In this document: positions 8,821 to 18,301 of the stretch, one piece after another
Numbering within the stretch: position 1 is the first letter of the stretch
Layout of the letters: every line of letters begins with the position of its first letter
Assembly: GCF_000024165.1 (NCBI RefSeq)
Contig: NC_013194.1
Coordinates: forward strand, 1,240,001-1,304,000
DNA: 64,000 nt
Reading direction: 5' to 3'
Origin: Accumulibacter phosphatis
Lineage (GTDB): Bacteria > Pseudomonadota > Gammaproteobacteria > Burkholderiales > Rhodocyclaceae
Made by a program: the position numbers and the translations under genes
Notes under the pieces: generated by a model
What the model saw: the letters and a program-made list of their open reading frames with translations, nothing else
Database searches by the model: none
Told to the model about the DNA's origin: nothing

Positions 8821-8880
8821 GAAGCGGGGCAAGAAGCGGGGCAAGAAGCGGGGCAAGAAGCGGGGCAAGAAGCGGGGCGA
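8821..8880. repeat. Five tandem copies of a 12-bp repeat
   Basis: Five consecutive copies of GAAGCGGGGCAA (the last ends in CGA), in the 357-bp divergent intergenic region between the M61 gene (minus) and the glutamate-binding protein gene (plus). The unit is a multiple of three. It could be a slippage-prone spacer altering promoter geometry; no coding role is supported. The rest of the 8743-9099 gap holds only a weak promoter-like TTGGAT/CACAAT pair at 9012-9040. Confidence 0.9.
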
Positions 8881-9099
8881 GCATGGGGGCGACTAAGGCG
8901 CGTTGCCTGGCCCACGCGAGTGTCGAGTGCGTGCCGCCATGACTGCCTGGCATGCCGCGTATCCGGCAGCACTGTTGGCGACGCGACGCGGGGAGATGAC
9001 CTTTTCATTACTTGGATCCGGGCGAGAGTCGTGCCACAATCGCGCGGTCCGGTATTCGGCCGGTGGCCACTTTTCTTGTTTGATGAGGAGACAGACACG

Positions 9100-10005
9100 A
9101 TGTTCAAGGTTTCGAGGCGCTTCGCCATTGCTGCAACCCTCTCCGCGGCCCTGCTGTCGGCACCCGTCGCGGCGCAGGAACTGACCGGTACGCTGAAGAA
9201 GATCAAGGATACCGGCGTCATCACACTGGGACATCGCGAGTCGTCGATCCCGTTCTCGTATTATGACGACAAGCAACAGGTGATCGGCTATTCGCATGAA
9301 ATGATGCTCAAGGCGGTGGAGGCGATCAAGGCCGACCTGAAGCTTGCCAAGCTCGATGTCAAGCTGATGCCGGTTACCTCGGCGAACCGTATCACGCTGG
9401 TCCAGAACGGCTCGGTCGACCTCGAATGCGGGTCGACGACCAACAACACCGAACGCCAGAAGCAGGTCAGTTTCTCGAACAGCATCTTCATCATCGGCAC
9501 CCGCCTGATGACCAAGACGAATTCCGGGATCAACGATTTCCCGGATTTGGCCGGCAAGAATGTCGTGACCACTGCCGGTACCACCTCCGAGCGCCTGCTA
9601 CGCAAGATGAACGAAGACAAGCAGATGAAGATGAACGTCATCAGCGCGAAAGACCATGGCGAATCGTTCCTGACCCTGGAAACCGGCCGCGCGGTGGCCT
9701 TCATGATGGACGACGCGCTGCTCTACGGCGAAATGGCCAAGGCCAAGAAGGCCAGCGACTGGGTGGTGGTGGGTACGCCGCAGTCGTATGAGGCCTATGG
9801 TTGCATGCTGCGCAAGGATGACCCGGCGTTCAAGAAGGTCGTCGATGGCGCACTGGCCAAGGCGATGACCTCGGGCGAAGCTGAGAAAATCTACGCCAAG
9901 TGGTTCCTGCAGCCGATTCCGCCGAAGGGGCTCAACCTCAACTTCGCGCTCTCGGAGGCCGTCAAGAAGCTGTACAAGGCTCCCAACGACAAGGCGTTCG
10001 AGTAG
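9100..10005 (+). CDS. gltI: Glutamate/aspartate ABC transporter periplasmic binding protein
   Basis: 301 aa. ATG at 9100 follows GATGAGGAG; signal peptide ends near APVAAQ (residues 1-25). The mature protein is a family 3 solute-binding protein: GVITLGHRESSIPFSYYDD, NGSVDLECGSTTNN, TAGTTSERLL and DDALLYGE match GltI/AatJ-type acidic amino-acid binders. It is the first gene of a transporter operon but is separated from the permeases by an asparaginase gene. A GC-rich hairpin follows the stop. Confidence 0.93.
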   Translation: MFKVSRRFAIAATLSAALLSAPVAAQELTGTLKKIKDTGVITLGHRESSIPFSYYDDKQQVIGYSHEMMLKAVEAIKADLKLAKLDVKLMPVTSANRITLVQNGSVDLECGSTTNNTERQKQVSFSNSIFIIGTRLMTKTNSGINDFPDLAGKNVVTTAGTTSERLLRKMNEDKQMKMNVISAKDHGESFLTLETGRAVAFMMDDALLYGEMAKAKKASDWVVVGTPQSYEAYGCMLRKDDPAFKKVVDGALAKAMTSGEAEKIYAKWFLQPIPPKGLNLNFALSEAVKKLYKAPNDKAFE

Positions 10006-10014
10006 GTTTCGCGC

Positions 10015-10034
10015 CAGGGGCCGGGCGGCCCCTG
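10015..10034 (+). other. GC-rich stem-loop between binding protein and asparaginase genes
   Basis: Perfect 8-bp stem CAGGGGCC / GGCCCCTG with loop GGGC, without a T-tract. In ABC operons such hairpins after the binding-protein gene often protect its mRNA or attenuate downstream transcription; that role is inferred. Confidence 0.6.
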
Positions 10035-10064
10035 GGCAATGCATCACCCGCAAAGGAGGAAGCC

Positions 10065-11135
10065 ATGTTTCGAGTGGACTTGAGTCGTTGGCTGTTGGCC
10101 GTGGTCTCGATGCTCGTGGTCGGCAGCGCTGCAGTGGCTGCCGACAAGCCGAACGTCGTCATCCTCGCCACCGGTGGCACCATCGCCGGTGCCGGTGCCG
10201 ATGTGACCAACAGCGCCACCTATCAGGCAGCCAAGGTGCCGGTCGACAAGCTCATTGCCGGCATTCCGCAATTGAAGACGATTGCCGAGGTGCGTGGTGA
10301 GCAGGTTTTCCAGATTGCCTCGGAGAGCTTCACCAACGATAACCTGGTGACCCTCGGCAAGCGCGTCGCGGCGTTGGTCAAGCAAGGCGATGTGGATGGC
10401 GTGGTGATTACGCATGGCACCGATACGCTCGAAGAGACGGCCTACTTCCTCAACCTGGTCGTGCGCACCGACAAACCGATCGTCCTGGTTGGCTCGATGC
10501 GGCCGGGAACCGCGATGTCGGCCGACGGCATGCTGAACCTGTACAACGCGGTCAGCGTGGCAGCCAGCAAGGACGCACGCGGCAAGGGCGTGCTGGTGAC
10601 GATGAACGACGAGATCAACAGCGGTCGCGACGTCTCCAAGATGGTTAACCTGCGCACCGAGGCCTTCAAGAGCCCGTGGGGAGCGCTCGGCATGGTCGTC
10701 GAGGGCAAGAACTACTGGTTCCGCCTGCCGGCGAAGCGGCACACGAGCAACTCCGAGTTCGACATCGAGAAGATCGACACGCTACCCGCGGTGGAGATCG
10801 CCTATGGTTCCGGCAATGCCTCGGATACCGCCTATCGTGCCTTCGCGGCGAAAGGCGCCAAGGCGATCATCCATGCCGGCACCGGCAACGGTTCGGTGAG
10901 CAGCGCCGTCGTCCCGTCGCTGCTCGACCTGCGCGGGCAGGGCGTGCAGATCATTCGGTCGTCGCACGTCAATGCCGGCGGCTTTGTCCTGCGCAACGCC
11001 GAACAGCCCGACGACAAGTACGACTGGGTGGTGGCGCACGACCTCAATCCGCAGAAGGCACGCATTCTCGCCGCCGTCGCCCTGAGCAAGACTCAGGACA
11101 GCAAGGAACTGCAGCGGATTTTCTGGGAATACTGA
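10065..11135 (+). CDS. ansB: Type II (periplasmic) L-asparaginase
   Basis: 356 aa. AAAGGAGGA precedes the ATG; signal peptide residues 1-26 (ends VAA). Hydrolyses Asn (and often Gln) to Asp/Glu plus ammonia. Active-site motifs: ILATGGTIAG with nucleophilic Thr39, and VITHGTDTLEETAYFL; VGSMRPGTAMSADG and the C-terminal SSHVNAGGFVL are also typical. Position inside the gltI-J-K-L cluster puts product formation next to acidic amino-acid uptake, which is the main clue to its physiological role. Confidence 0.95.
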   Translation: MFRVDLSRWLLAVVSMLVVGSAAVAADKPNVVILATGGTIAGAGADVTNSATYQAAKVPVDKLIAGIPQLKTIAEVRGEQVFQIASESFTNDNLVTLGKRVAALVKQGDVDGVVITHGTDTLEETAYFLNLVVRTDKPIVLVGSMRPGTAMSADGMLNLYNAVSVAASKDARGKGVLVTMNDEINSGRDVSKMVNLRTEAFKSPWGALGMVVEGKNYWFRLPAKRHTSNSEFDIEKIDTLPAVEIAYGSGNASDTAYRAFAAKGAKAIIHAGTGNGSVSSAVVPSLLDLRGQGVQIIRSSHVNAGGFVLRNAEQPDDKYDWVVAHDLNPQKARILAAVALSKTQDSKELQRIFWEY

Positions 11136-11205
11136 TTCCCCGTTCTTAGACGGCGGCAGGGCGCCTTGACGGGCGGCCGCTGCCTTGCTCCAAGGAGAAG
11201 CGCAG

Positions 11206-11943
11206 ATGGGCTACAGCTGGAACTGGGGGATTTTTCTGCAGCCGACGGCAACCGGCGATGGCACCTACCTGGGCTGGATGTTCTACGGCTTCAAGGTCAC
11301 CATCGCCCTGTCGTTGTCGGCCTGGTTCATCGCGCTCGTTCTCGGCGCCGTCGTCGGCATCCTGCGGACGGTTCCCAACAAGTGGTTGTCCGGCTTCGCG
11401 ACCGCCTACGTCGAAGTCTTTCGCAACATTCCGCTGCTCGTCCAATTGTTCCTCTGGTACTTCGTAATGCCCGAGTTGCTGCCCGAGAACCTGGGCAACG
11501 CCTTCAAGCAGAGCAACCCGATCGTCCAGCAGTTCCTTTCCTCGATGGTCTGCCTGGCGCTGTTCACCAGCGCACGCGTCGCCGAGCAGGTGCGTTCGGG
11601 GATCAACTCGCTGCCGCCCGGGCAGAAGAACGCCGGCCTGGCGATGGGCTTCACCTTGTCGCAGACCTATCGCTATGTGCTGCTGCCGATGGCCGTGCGC
11701 CTGATCGTACCGCCGCTCACCTCGGAGTTTCTCAACATCTTCAAGAACTCGGCCGTCTGCTCGACGATCGGCTTGCTGGAACTGGCCGCCCAGGGTCGGC
11801 AACTGGTCGATTACACCGCGCAACCCTACGAGTCGTTCATCGCCGTGACGCTCGCCTATCTGCTCATCAACGTCGTCGTCATGTTCGGCATGCGCTGGGT
11901 TGAAGAGCACGTGCGCGTTCCCGGCTACATCGGAGGCAAGTGA
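11206..11943 (+). CDS. gltJ: Glutamate/aspartate ABC transporter permease 1
   Basis: 245 aa inner-membrane permease of the His/Glu/Gln class. ATG at 11206 follows CAAGGAG. Several TM segments and the EAA loop (ARVAEQVRSGINSLPPGQKNAGLAMG) that docks on the ATPase are visible; the start GYSWNWGIFL is typical of GltJ. One base separates its stop codon from the gltK start. Confidence 0.93.
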   Translation: MGYSWNWGIFLQPTATGDGTYLGWMFYGFKVTIALSLSAWFIALVLGAVVGILRTVPNKWLSGFATAYVEVFRNIPLLVQLFLWYFVMPELLPENLGNAFKQSNPIVQQFLSSMVCLALFTSARVAEQVRSGINSLPPGQKNAGLAMGFTLSQTYRYVLLPMAVRLIVPPLTSEFLNIFKNSAVCSTIGLLELAAQGRQLVDYTAQPYESFIAVTLAYLLINVVVMFGMRWVEEHVRVPGYIGGK

Positions 11944-11944
11944 G

Positions 11945-12625
11945 ATGCATGACTTCGACTGGTCTTCGATCCCCAATGCCTTGCCCTTCCTCTGGGACGG
12001 GATGAAGATTTCCCTCGAGATCACGCTCAGCGCGGTGGTTTTCGGGATCGTCTGGGGAACGCTGCTGGCGCTCATGCGCCTCTCCTCCGTCACGCCTCTG
12101 TCATGGTTTGCGGCGGGGTACGTCAATCTCTTCCGGGCCGTTCCGCTGGTCATGGTGCTGCTGTGGTTCTTCCTGATCGTGCCGCATCTGCTGGAGAGCA
12201 TTTTTGGTTTCCCGCGCGGTTCGGACATGCGCCTGTCGTCGGCGATCGCCGGCTTTGCCCTCTTCGAGGCGGCCTATTACTCGGAGATCATCCGTGCCGG
12301 CATCCAGTCGGTGCCGAAAGGCCAGATGGCGGCGGCGAGTGCGCTCGGCATGACCTACGGCCAGGCGATGCGCCTCGTCGTGCTGCCGCAAGCCTTCCGC
12401 AACATGGTGCCGTTGCTGCTGACGCAGGGGATCATCCTGTTCCAGGACACCTCGCTGGTCTATGTTTCGGCGCTGGCCGACTTTTTCGGCGCTGCCTACA
12501 AGGTCGGCGACCGCGACGGGCGGCTGGTCGAACTGCTGCTCTTTGCCGGCGCCGTGTATTTCGTGATCTGCTTCACCGCGTCGCGAATCGTTCGCTACTA
12601 CCAGAACAAGCTCAAGACGGCCTGA
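11945..12625 (+). CDS. gltK: Glutamate/aspartate ABC transporter permease 2
   Basis: 226 aa. Partner permease to GltJ: starts HDFDWSSIPNALPFLWDG, has the EAA loop (EIIRAGIQSVPKGQMAAASALG) and DTSLVYVSALADFFGAA near the end. Pairs with the upstream permease to form the heteromeric channel energised by GltL. Confidence 0.93.
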   Translation: MHDFDWSSIPNALPFLWDGMKISLEITLSAVVFGIVWGTLLALMRLSSVTPLSWFAAGYVNLFRAVPLVMVLLWFFLIVPHLLESIFGFPRGSDMRLSSAIAGFALFEAAYYSEIIRAGIQSVPKGQMAAASALGMTYGQAMRLVVLPQAFRNMVPLLLTQGIILFQDTSLVYVSALADFFGAAYKVGDRDGRLVELLLFAGAVYFVICFTASRIVRYYQNKLKTA

Positions 12626-12656
12626 GGCCGCCCGAGGCAACAGAACACAAGAGTGC

Positions 12657-12679
12657 AAAGGCGGCCCCCGGGCCGCTTT
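12657..12679 (+). other. Stem-loop between gltK and gltL
   Basis: GCGGCCC / GGGCCGC stem flanked by AAA and TTT. It resembles a weak terminator or mRNA processing site and could set the ratio of ATPase to permeases. Confidence 0.5.
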
Positions 12680-12704
12680 GCCGCAACGAACAGAGGAGAT
12701 TTCG

Positions 12705-13433
12705 ATGATTTCGATGAACAAGGTCAGCAAGCATTACGGCGCCTTCCAGGTTCTCACCGACTGCACGACGCAGGTCCAGAAGGGCGAAGTGATCGTCGTC
12801 TGCGGGCCCTCGGGTTCGGGCAAGTCGACGCTGATCAAGTGCGTCAATGGCCTCGAGCCCTTCCAGAGCGGTGAGATCATCGTCAATGGGGTGTCGGTCG
12901 GCGCCCCCGCAACCAATCTCTCCAAGCTGCGTTCGACGGTCGGCATGGTCTTCCAGAACTTCGAACTCTTCCCTCATATGAGCATCATCGACAACCTGAG
13001 CATTGCCCAGCTCAAGGTGCTCGGGCGCAACCAGGAGCAGGCGCGCGAGAAGGGTTACAAGTTGCTCGACCGGGTTGGCCTGCGCGAGCAGGCGGAGAAA
13101 TACCCGGGCCAGCTTTCCGGCGGCCAGCAGCAGCGCGTGGCGATCGCCAGGGCGTTGGCGATGGACCCGATCTGCATGCTTTTCGACGAGCCGACGTCGG
13201 CGCTCGACCCCGAGATGGTCAACGAGGTCCTCGACGTGATGACCGAACTGGCCAAGGAAGGGATGACCATGATGTGCGTCACGCATGAGATGGGCTTTGC
13301 GAAGCGGGTCGCCAGCCGGGTGATCTTCATGGATCAGGGGCGGATCGTCGAGGATGACAGCAAGGAGGCTTTCTTCGAGCATGCGCGCTCGGAGCGCGCG
13401 CAACAGTTCCTCGCCAAGATCCTGCACCACTGA
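12705..13433 (+). CDS. gltL: Glutamate/aspartate ABC transporter ATP-binding protein
   Basis: 242 aa, full-length polar amino-acid transporter ATPase. Walker A GPSGSGKST at residues 34-42, Q-loop VFQNFELFPHM, signature LSGGQQQRV, Walker B CMLFDEPTSALDPE and H-loop VTHEMGFA. AGAGGAG precedes the ATG. Completes the importer begun by gltI. Confidence 0.96.
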   Translation: MISMNKVSKHYGAFQVLTDCTTQVQKGEVIVVCGPSGSGKSTLIKCVNGLEPFQSGEIIVNGVSVGAPATNLSKLRSTVGMVFQNFELFPHMSIIDNLSIAQLKVLGRNQEQAREKGYKLLDRVGLREQAEKYPGQLSGGQQQRVAIARALAMDPICMLFDEPTSALDPEMVNEVLDVMTELAKEGMTMMCVTHEMGFAKRVASRVIFMDQGRIVEDDSKEAFFEHARSERAQQFLAKILHH

Positions 13434-13454
13434 AGCCGCTGGAGAGGGATGGCC

Positions 13455-16400
13455 ATGGTCAGCGAATCCGCCCAGAACCTGCGCCGCAACCTGCGCGAAA
13501 TCTCCGAACACCAGAATCTGTCGCTGCCGCTCCGCGAGTATCTCGAATCCTATTTCGCCGATGTCGAGCTGAGCGACGCCAGCGACGCGAGCCCGGAAGA
13601 GCTTCTCGGCGCCGCCCTGCAGCACTTTCGCCTTGGCGAACTGCGACAGCCGGGGCAGGCCGGGGTGGCCCTCTACACGCCGGACTTCGACCGCCACGGC
13701 TGGCATTCCCCGCACACGGTGATCGATGTCGTGACCGACGACATGCCCTTCCTCGTCGATTCGATCACCATGGTTGTCTATCGCCATGGCTTGGTGATCC
13801 ATCGTCTGGTGCATCCCCTGCTCGGTGCCGAGCGCGATGGCGACGGCAAGCTGCAGCGCGCGCTGCCGCGTGGCGCCGCCGGCAGCCGGCCGGAATCGTG
13901 GATCCACATCGAGATCGACCGTGTCGGCGATGGCGAGTTGATCGACGGCCTGCGCCATGAGATCGCCGCCGTTCTCGGCGACGTGCGTGCCGCCGTCGAC
14001 GATGGTGCAACGATGCAGCAGCGGATGCACGAGGGGCATGCGGAGCTGATGACAGCGCCGGTCGCCGAGAGCGACGAAGCGGCCGCCTATCTGCAATGGA
14101 TCGCCGCCAACAACCTGGTTTTTCTCGGTTACGCGGACTACCGGGCTGCCCCTGGCGAGAGTACGCTCGCACGTGTCCCCGGCAATAGTCTCGGCATTCT
14201 CCGCGACGCCGATCATCCCGGCTTCGGCCGCTGCCTGGCGGGGATTCCCGGTGCCGTTGCCGAACTCGCCAAAGACCCCTTGCCGCTGATCCTGGTCAAG
14301 GCCGATGCGCGCGCGACCGTTCATCGCGCGGCCTATCTGGATTTCATCGGCGTCAAGCGCTACGACGCCAGCGGCAACATCGTCGGACTGCGCGCTTTCG
14401 TCGGCCTCTATACGGCGCACGTCTACCATGTGACGGCGACCGAGATCCCGCTGCTGCGGCGCAAGATTGCCGCCGTGCGTGAAGCGATCGGCTTCCTGCC
14501 GCGCAGCCATCGCGACAAGACGCTGATCAACGTCCTCGAAACCTACCCGCGCGATGAACTGATCGAGATCGATCGCGAGGACCTGATGCGCATCGCCCGC
14601 GGCATCGTCTCGGTGTACGAACGCGAGCGGGTACGCATCTTCCTGCGCAACGACGCCTGGGGACGCTACGTTTCGGCGATTGTCTATATGCCGCGCGATC
14701 GTTTCGACACCTCGGTGCGCGAGCGGATTTCGGCGCTGCTTGACGACACCCTCGCCGCCGAGCGCGTCGACTTCTTCATCATGCTCGGCGAGGCGCGACT
14801 GGCGCGCCTGCATTTCATCGCCCGCACACCGGTTGGCAGCCGCTACCGCTACGATGCCGAGGCGATCGAACGACAGGTGGCACGCATCGTTCGCGGCTGG
14901 GCTGACGAACTGAAGCAGAACCTCGTCGGGCATTTCGGCGAGGAGCGCGGCAATGCGCTGCTGCGTCGCTATTCGCTCGAACTGCCCCTGTCTTACCAGG
15001 AACGGGTCACGCCGGCCTCGGCGGTGTCGGACCTCGAGCGCCTCGAAGCCGCCGAAGGGAGCGGCCGGGTCGAAGTCAAGCTGAGCGCCACGCAAGCCGA
15101 TGACGGGTCGCACCAGCATCTCAAGCTTTTTCGCCGCGGTCGCCCGCGGCCCCTGTCGGCGATCCTGCCGATACTCGAGAACATGGGGCTGACGGTGCTT
15201 TCCGAGCAGCCGTTCAGTTTACCGAAGAGCGACCTCCATATCGCCGATTTTGCCGTGCTCCTGCCCGACCCGGCGGCGCTTGACGAGGACGCGACGCGCC
15301 AGTCCTTTGTCGCCTTGCTCGAAAACCTGTTGCGTGAGCAGGCGGAGAACGACGGTTTCAACCGCCTGGTCCTGCTGGCCGGCCTCGACGGACGGCAGAT
15401 CAGCATCCTGCGCGCTTACAGCCGTTACCTGCGGCAGGCCGGGCTGCCGTTCAGCCAGGCCTACGTCGAGCGCTGCCTGGCGACCCATTTCGCGATCACG
15501 CGCCGATTGATGGCCTTGTTCGAGGCGCGCTTTTCGCCGGCGCACGACGATGCTCTCGCCAAGGCACTGGTCGACGAGCTGAACATGGCGCTCCTGCAGG
15601 TCGCCAATCCCGACGACGACCGCATCCTTTCCGCCCTGCAGACGGTAATCGAAGCGACGCTGCGGACCAACGTCTATCAAGCCGGCAGCGACGGCCAGTC
15701 CAAGCGCTACCTGTCGTTCAAGTTTTCGTCCAGAGACATCCCCTTCCTGCCCGCGCCCGCACCGCTGTACGAGATCTTCGTCTACAGCGAGCGCGTCGAG
15801 GGCGTGCACCTGCGCGGTGCGCGCGTCGCGCGCGGCGGTCTGCGCTGGTCCGACCGCATGGAGGATTTCCGCACGGAAGTGCTAGGTCTCGTCAAGGCGC
15901 AGATGGTCAAGAACGCCGTCATCGTTCCGCTCGGATCGAAGGGCGGCTTCGTCTGCAAGCGCCTGCCATCGGCCGCTGACCGGGAAGCCTTTCAGGCCGA
16001 GGGAATCGCCTGCTATTCGACCTTCATTCGCGGCCTGCTGGATCTGACCGACAACCTGATCGATGGCCGCATCCAGCCACCGTCCGGGGTGCGGCGTCGT
16101 GATGGCGACGACCCTTACCTCGTCGTCGCTGCCGACAAGGGAACGGCGACCTTTTCGGATATCGCCAACGGCATCGCCATCGAGTACGGTTTCTGGCTTG
16201 GCGACGCCTTTGCTTCCGGCGGCTCGGTCGGCTACGACCACAAGAAAATGGGAATCACCGCCCGCGGTGCCTGGGAGGCGGTCAAACGCCATTTCCGCGA
16301 GCTCGGTCTGGACACCCAGACGCAGGCCTTCAGCGTCGTCGGCATCGGTGACATGTCCGGCGACGTCTTCGGCAACGGCCTGTTGCTGTCGTCGCAAATC

Positions 16401-18122
16401 CGGCTGCTCGCCGCTTTTGACCACCGGCATCTCTTCCTCGACCCGTCGCCGGACCCCGAACGGAGCTTCGCCGAGCGGCAGCGCCTGTTCCTGCTGCCGC
16501 GTTCCTCCTGGGCCGACTACGACGCGACGCTGATTTCGGAAGGCGGCGCCATCTGGTCGCGCAGCGCCAAGTCGATCCCGCTGTCGCCGGAAGTGCGTGC
16601 CTGGCTGGGAACCGAGGCGACCCAGATGACTCCGCCCGAACTGATCAAGACCATCCTGCAGGCGCCGGTCGATCTGCTCTACAACGGCGGCATCGGCACC
16701 TACGTCAAGGCCAGCGGGCAGAGCCACCAGGAGGCCAACGACCGTGCCAACGACATCCTGCGTGTCGATGCCAGCCAGTTGCGCGCGCGGGTCGTCGGCG
16801 AAGGCGGCAACCTCGGTCTGACCCAGAGGGGTCGGATCGAGTTTGCCCAGAACGGCGGCCGGATTTTCACCGACGCGATCGACAATTCGGCCGGAGTCGA
16901 TTGTTCGGATCACGAAGTCAATATCAAGATTCTGCTCGCCGGCCTCGTCGGTCGCGGCGACATGACCGGCAAGCAGCGCGATGCCTTGCTCGCTTCGATG
17001 ACCGACGAAGTGGGGCGCCTGGTCCTGATCGACAACTACCAGCAGACGCAGGCCATCGCGCTCGAAGCCGCGGCAGGAGCGGCGTTGATCGACGTGCATG
17101 GGCGCCTCATCCGCAGCCTCGAGGCCAGAGGCGCGCTGCATCGCGGCATCGAGTTCCTGCCTGACGACAAGGGGCTCGCCGAGCGGGCGCAACAGAAGCG
17201 GGGCCTGACGGCGCCCGAGATTGCCGTCCTCCTGGCCTACGCCAAGATCGCGCTGAAGGAAGCCATCCTGGCGTCCAGCCTGCCTGACAGCGAGGACGTT
17301 CATGATCTGCTCGTAAACTACTTCCCGGCCGCCCTCGTCGCGCATTGTCGCGAGTTGCTGCCGGCACATCCGCTGAAGCGGGACATCATCACGACCCAAC
17401 TCGTCAATCGCCTGGTCAACCGCATGGGAACGACCTTCGTCATGCAGGTGGCCGACGAGACCGGCGCCGCACCGGCGCAGGTGGCCGGCGCGTGGTACGC
17501 GGCGAGCAGCGTGCTGGACGGCGAAGCGCTGTGGTGCGAGATCGAGTCGCTCGACCTGATCGTCGACGCCAGCCGGCAGATGGAGCTGATGGCCGGGCTG
17601 CGCGCCATGACGCTGGCCGCCACCCGGCTCCTCCTGACGCAGCACCTGGCGGGTGCGACGATCGGCCGCTTGCTGGCCGACTACCGCCCGGCGGTCGGCG
17701 CCGCCATTGACCGCATTCGCTGCGGCCAGACCGGTGCGCAGGCGATTACCGCACTCATCGAGGAACGTTCTGCGATCGTCGCCGCGTTCGATCTGGTCAA
17801 TCTCGCGCGCGTTTGCGGCAAGCCGCTGAACGTCGTCGCCGACGCGCTGGGGAACCTGGCAGCGCAGATCGATCTGGACTGGTTGGGCGGCGCCGTCAAC
17901 CACCTGCCGGCCGGCAACCGCTGGCAGGCGCGCGCGCGCGCGCAGCTCACCAGCGACCTCTCGGCGTTGCGGCAGCATCTCCTGGGGCAGGTTCTCGCCG
18001 GCAGCCTGCCGGCCACCGGCGCTGCGCACGCCGTGCTCGACGAGATCAAGAGCAATGAGCCGCAGGACCTGGCCATGCTCTCGGCGGGCCTGGCGGAGAT
18101 CCGGCGGCTGCTGGCCTCCTGA
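13455..18122 (+). CDS. gdhB: NAD-dependent glutamate dehydrogenase, large (~180 kDa) type
   Basis: About 1555 aa, the length of the giant NAD-GDH class; converts glutamate to 2-oxoglutarate and ammonia in the catabolic direction. A long N-terminal regulatory region (ACT-like) precedes the catalytic domain, recognised by GARVARGGLRWSDRMEDFRTEV-type sequence, the substrate-lysine region KNAVIVPLGSKGGF, DKGTATFSD and GIGDMSGDVFGNGLL for the dinucleotide fold. Two ATGs (13449, 13455) are possible; GGAGAGG at 13441-13447 is better spaced for 13455. It lies 21 bases after gltL, so uptake and oxidation of glutamate are probably co-expressed. Confidence 0.96.
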   Translation: MVSESAQNLRRNLREISEHQNLSLPLREYLESYFADVELSDASDASPEELLGAALQHFRLGELRQPGQAGVALYTPDFDRHGWHSPHTVIDVVTDDMPFLVDSITMVVYRHGLVIHRLVHPLLGAERDGDGKLQRALPRGAAGSRPESWIHIEIDRVGDGELIDGLRHEIAAVLGDVRAAVDDGATMQQRMHEGHAELMTAPVAESDEAAAYLQWIAANNLVFLGYADYRAAPGESTLARVPGNSLGILRDADHPGFGRCLAGIPGAVAELAKDPLPLILVKADARATVHRAAYLDFIGVKRYDASGNIVGLRAFVGLYTAHVYHVTATEIPLLRRKIAAVREAIGFLPRSHRDKTLINVLETYPRDELIEIDREDLMRIARGIVSVYERERVRIFLRNDAWGRYVSAIVYMPRDRFDTSVRERISALLDDTLAAERVDFFIMLGEARLARLHFIARTPVGSRYRYDAEAIERQVARIVRGWADELKQNLVGHFGEERGNALLRRYSLELPLSYQERVTPASAVSDLERLEAAEGSGRVEVKLSATQADDGSHQHLKLFRRGRPRPLSAILPILENMGLTVLSEQPFSLPKSDLHIADFAVLLPDPAALDEDATRQSFVALLENLLREQAENDGFNRLVLLAGLDGRQISILRAYSRYLRQAGLPFSQAYVERCLATHFAITRRLMALFEARFSPAHDDALAKALVDELNMALLQVANPDDDRILSALQTVIEATLRTNVYQAGSDGQSKRYLSFKFSSRDIPFLPAPAPLYEIFVYSERVEGVHLRGARVARGGLRWSDRMEDFRTEVLGLVKAQMVKNAVIVPLGSKGGFVCKRLPSAADREAFQAEGIACYSTFIRGLLDLTDNLIDGRIQPPSGVRRRDGDDPYLVVAADKGTATFSDIANGIAIEYGFWLGDAFASGGSVGYDHKKMGITARGAWEAVKRHFRELGLDTQTQAFSVVGIGDMSGDVFGNGLLLSSQIRLLAAFDHRHLFLDPSPDPERSFAERQRLFLLPRSSWADYDATLISEGGAIWSRSAKSIPLSPEVRAWLGTEATQMTPPELIKTILQAPVDLLYNGGIGTYVKASGQSHQEANDRANDILRVDASQLRARVVGEGGNLGLTQRGRIEFAQNGGRIFTDAIDNSAGVDCSDHEVNIKILLAGLVGRGDMTGKQRDALLASMTDEVGRLVLIDNYQQTQAIALEAAAGAALIDVHGRLIRSLEARGALHRGIEFLPDDKGLAERAQQKRGLTAPEIAVLLAYAKIALKEAILASSLPDSEDVHDLLVNYFPAALVAHCRELLPAHPLKRDIITTQLVNRLVNRMGTTFVMQVADETGAAPAQVAGAWYAASSVLDGEALWCEIESLDLIVDASRQMELMAGLRAMTLAATRLLLTQHLAGATIGRLLADYRPAVGAAIDRIRCGQTGAQAITALIEERSAIVAAFDLVNLARVCGKPLNVVADALGNLAAQIDLDWLGGAVNHLPAGNRWQARARAQLTSDLSALRQHLLGQVLAGSLPATGAAHAVLDEIKSNEPQDLAMLSAGLAEIRRLLAS

Positions 18123-18301
18123 CGTCGCCGGCGAGCGGGTGTCGGCCCTGATGACCCTTGGAGACACGGCCAGCGTCGCCATGAGCAAACTCGGACGGAA
18201 GCGCGAGACGCAGGAGAGCAAAGCGGCAAAGCCGCAAAGCCGCAAGCCGCGATTGCGGGTAAAATCGAGCCTTCGCGTCGCCCCTCGACTCTCTTCCGTA
18301 A

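Noticed and set aside
8743..8868. N-terminal PRFL-repeat extension of the M61 peptidase
   Set aside because: Would need a non-ATG start inside the 12-bp repeats and does not resemble the family N terminus; the ATG at 8742 fits.
12612..15119. 835-codon open frame antisense to gltL and gdhB
   Set aside because: Covers two well-supported plus-strand genes; low-complexity, no family signature.
15882..18245. 787-codon open frame antisense to the GDH gene
   Set aside because: It is a shadow of the high-GC GDH coding sequence; its translation has no recognisable domain and the plus-strand gene is certain.
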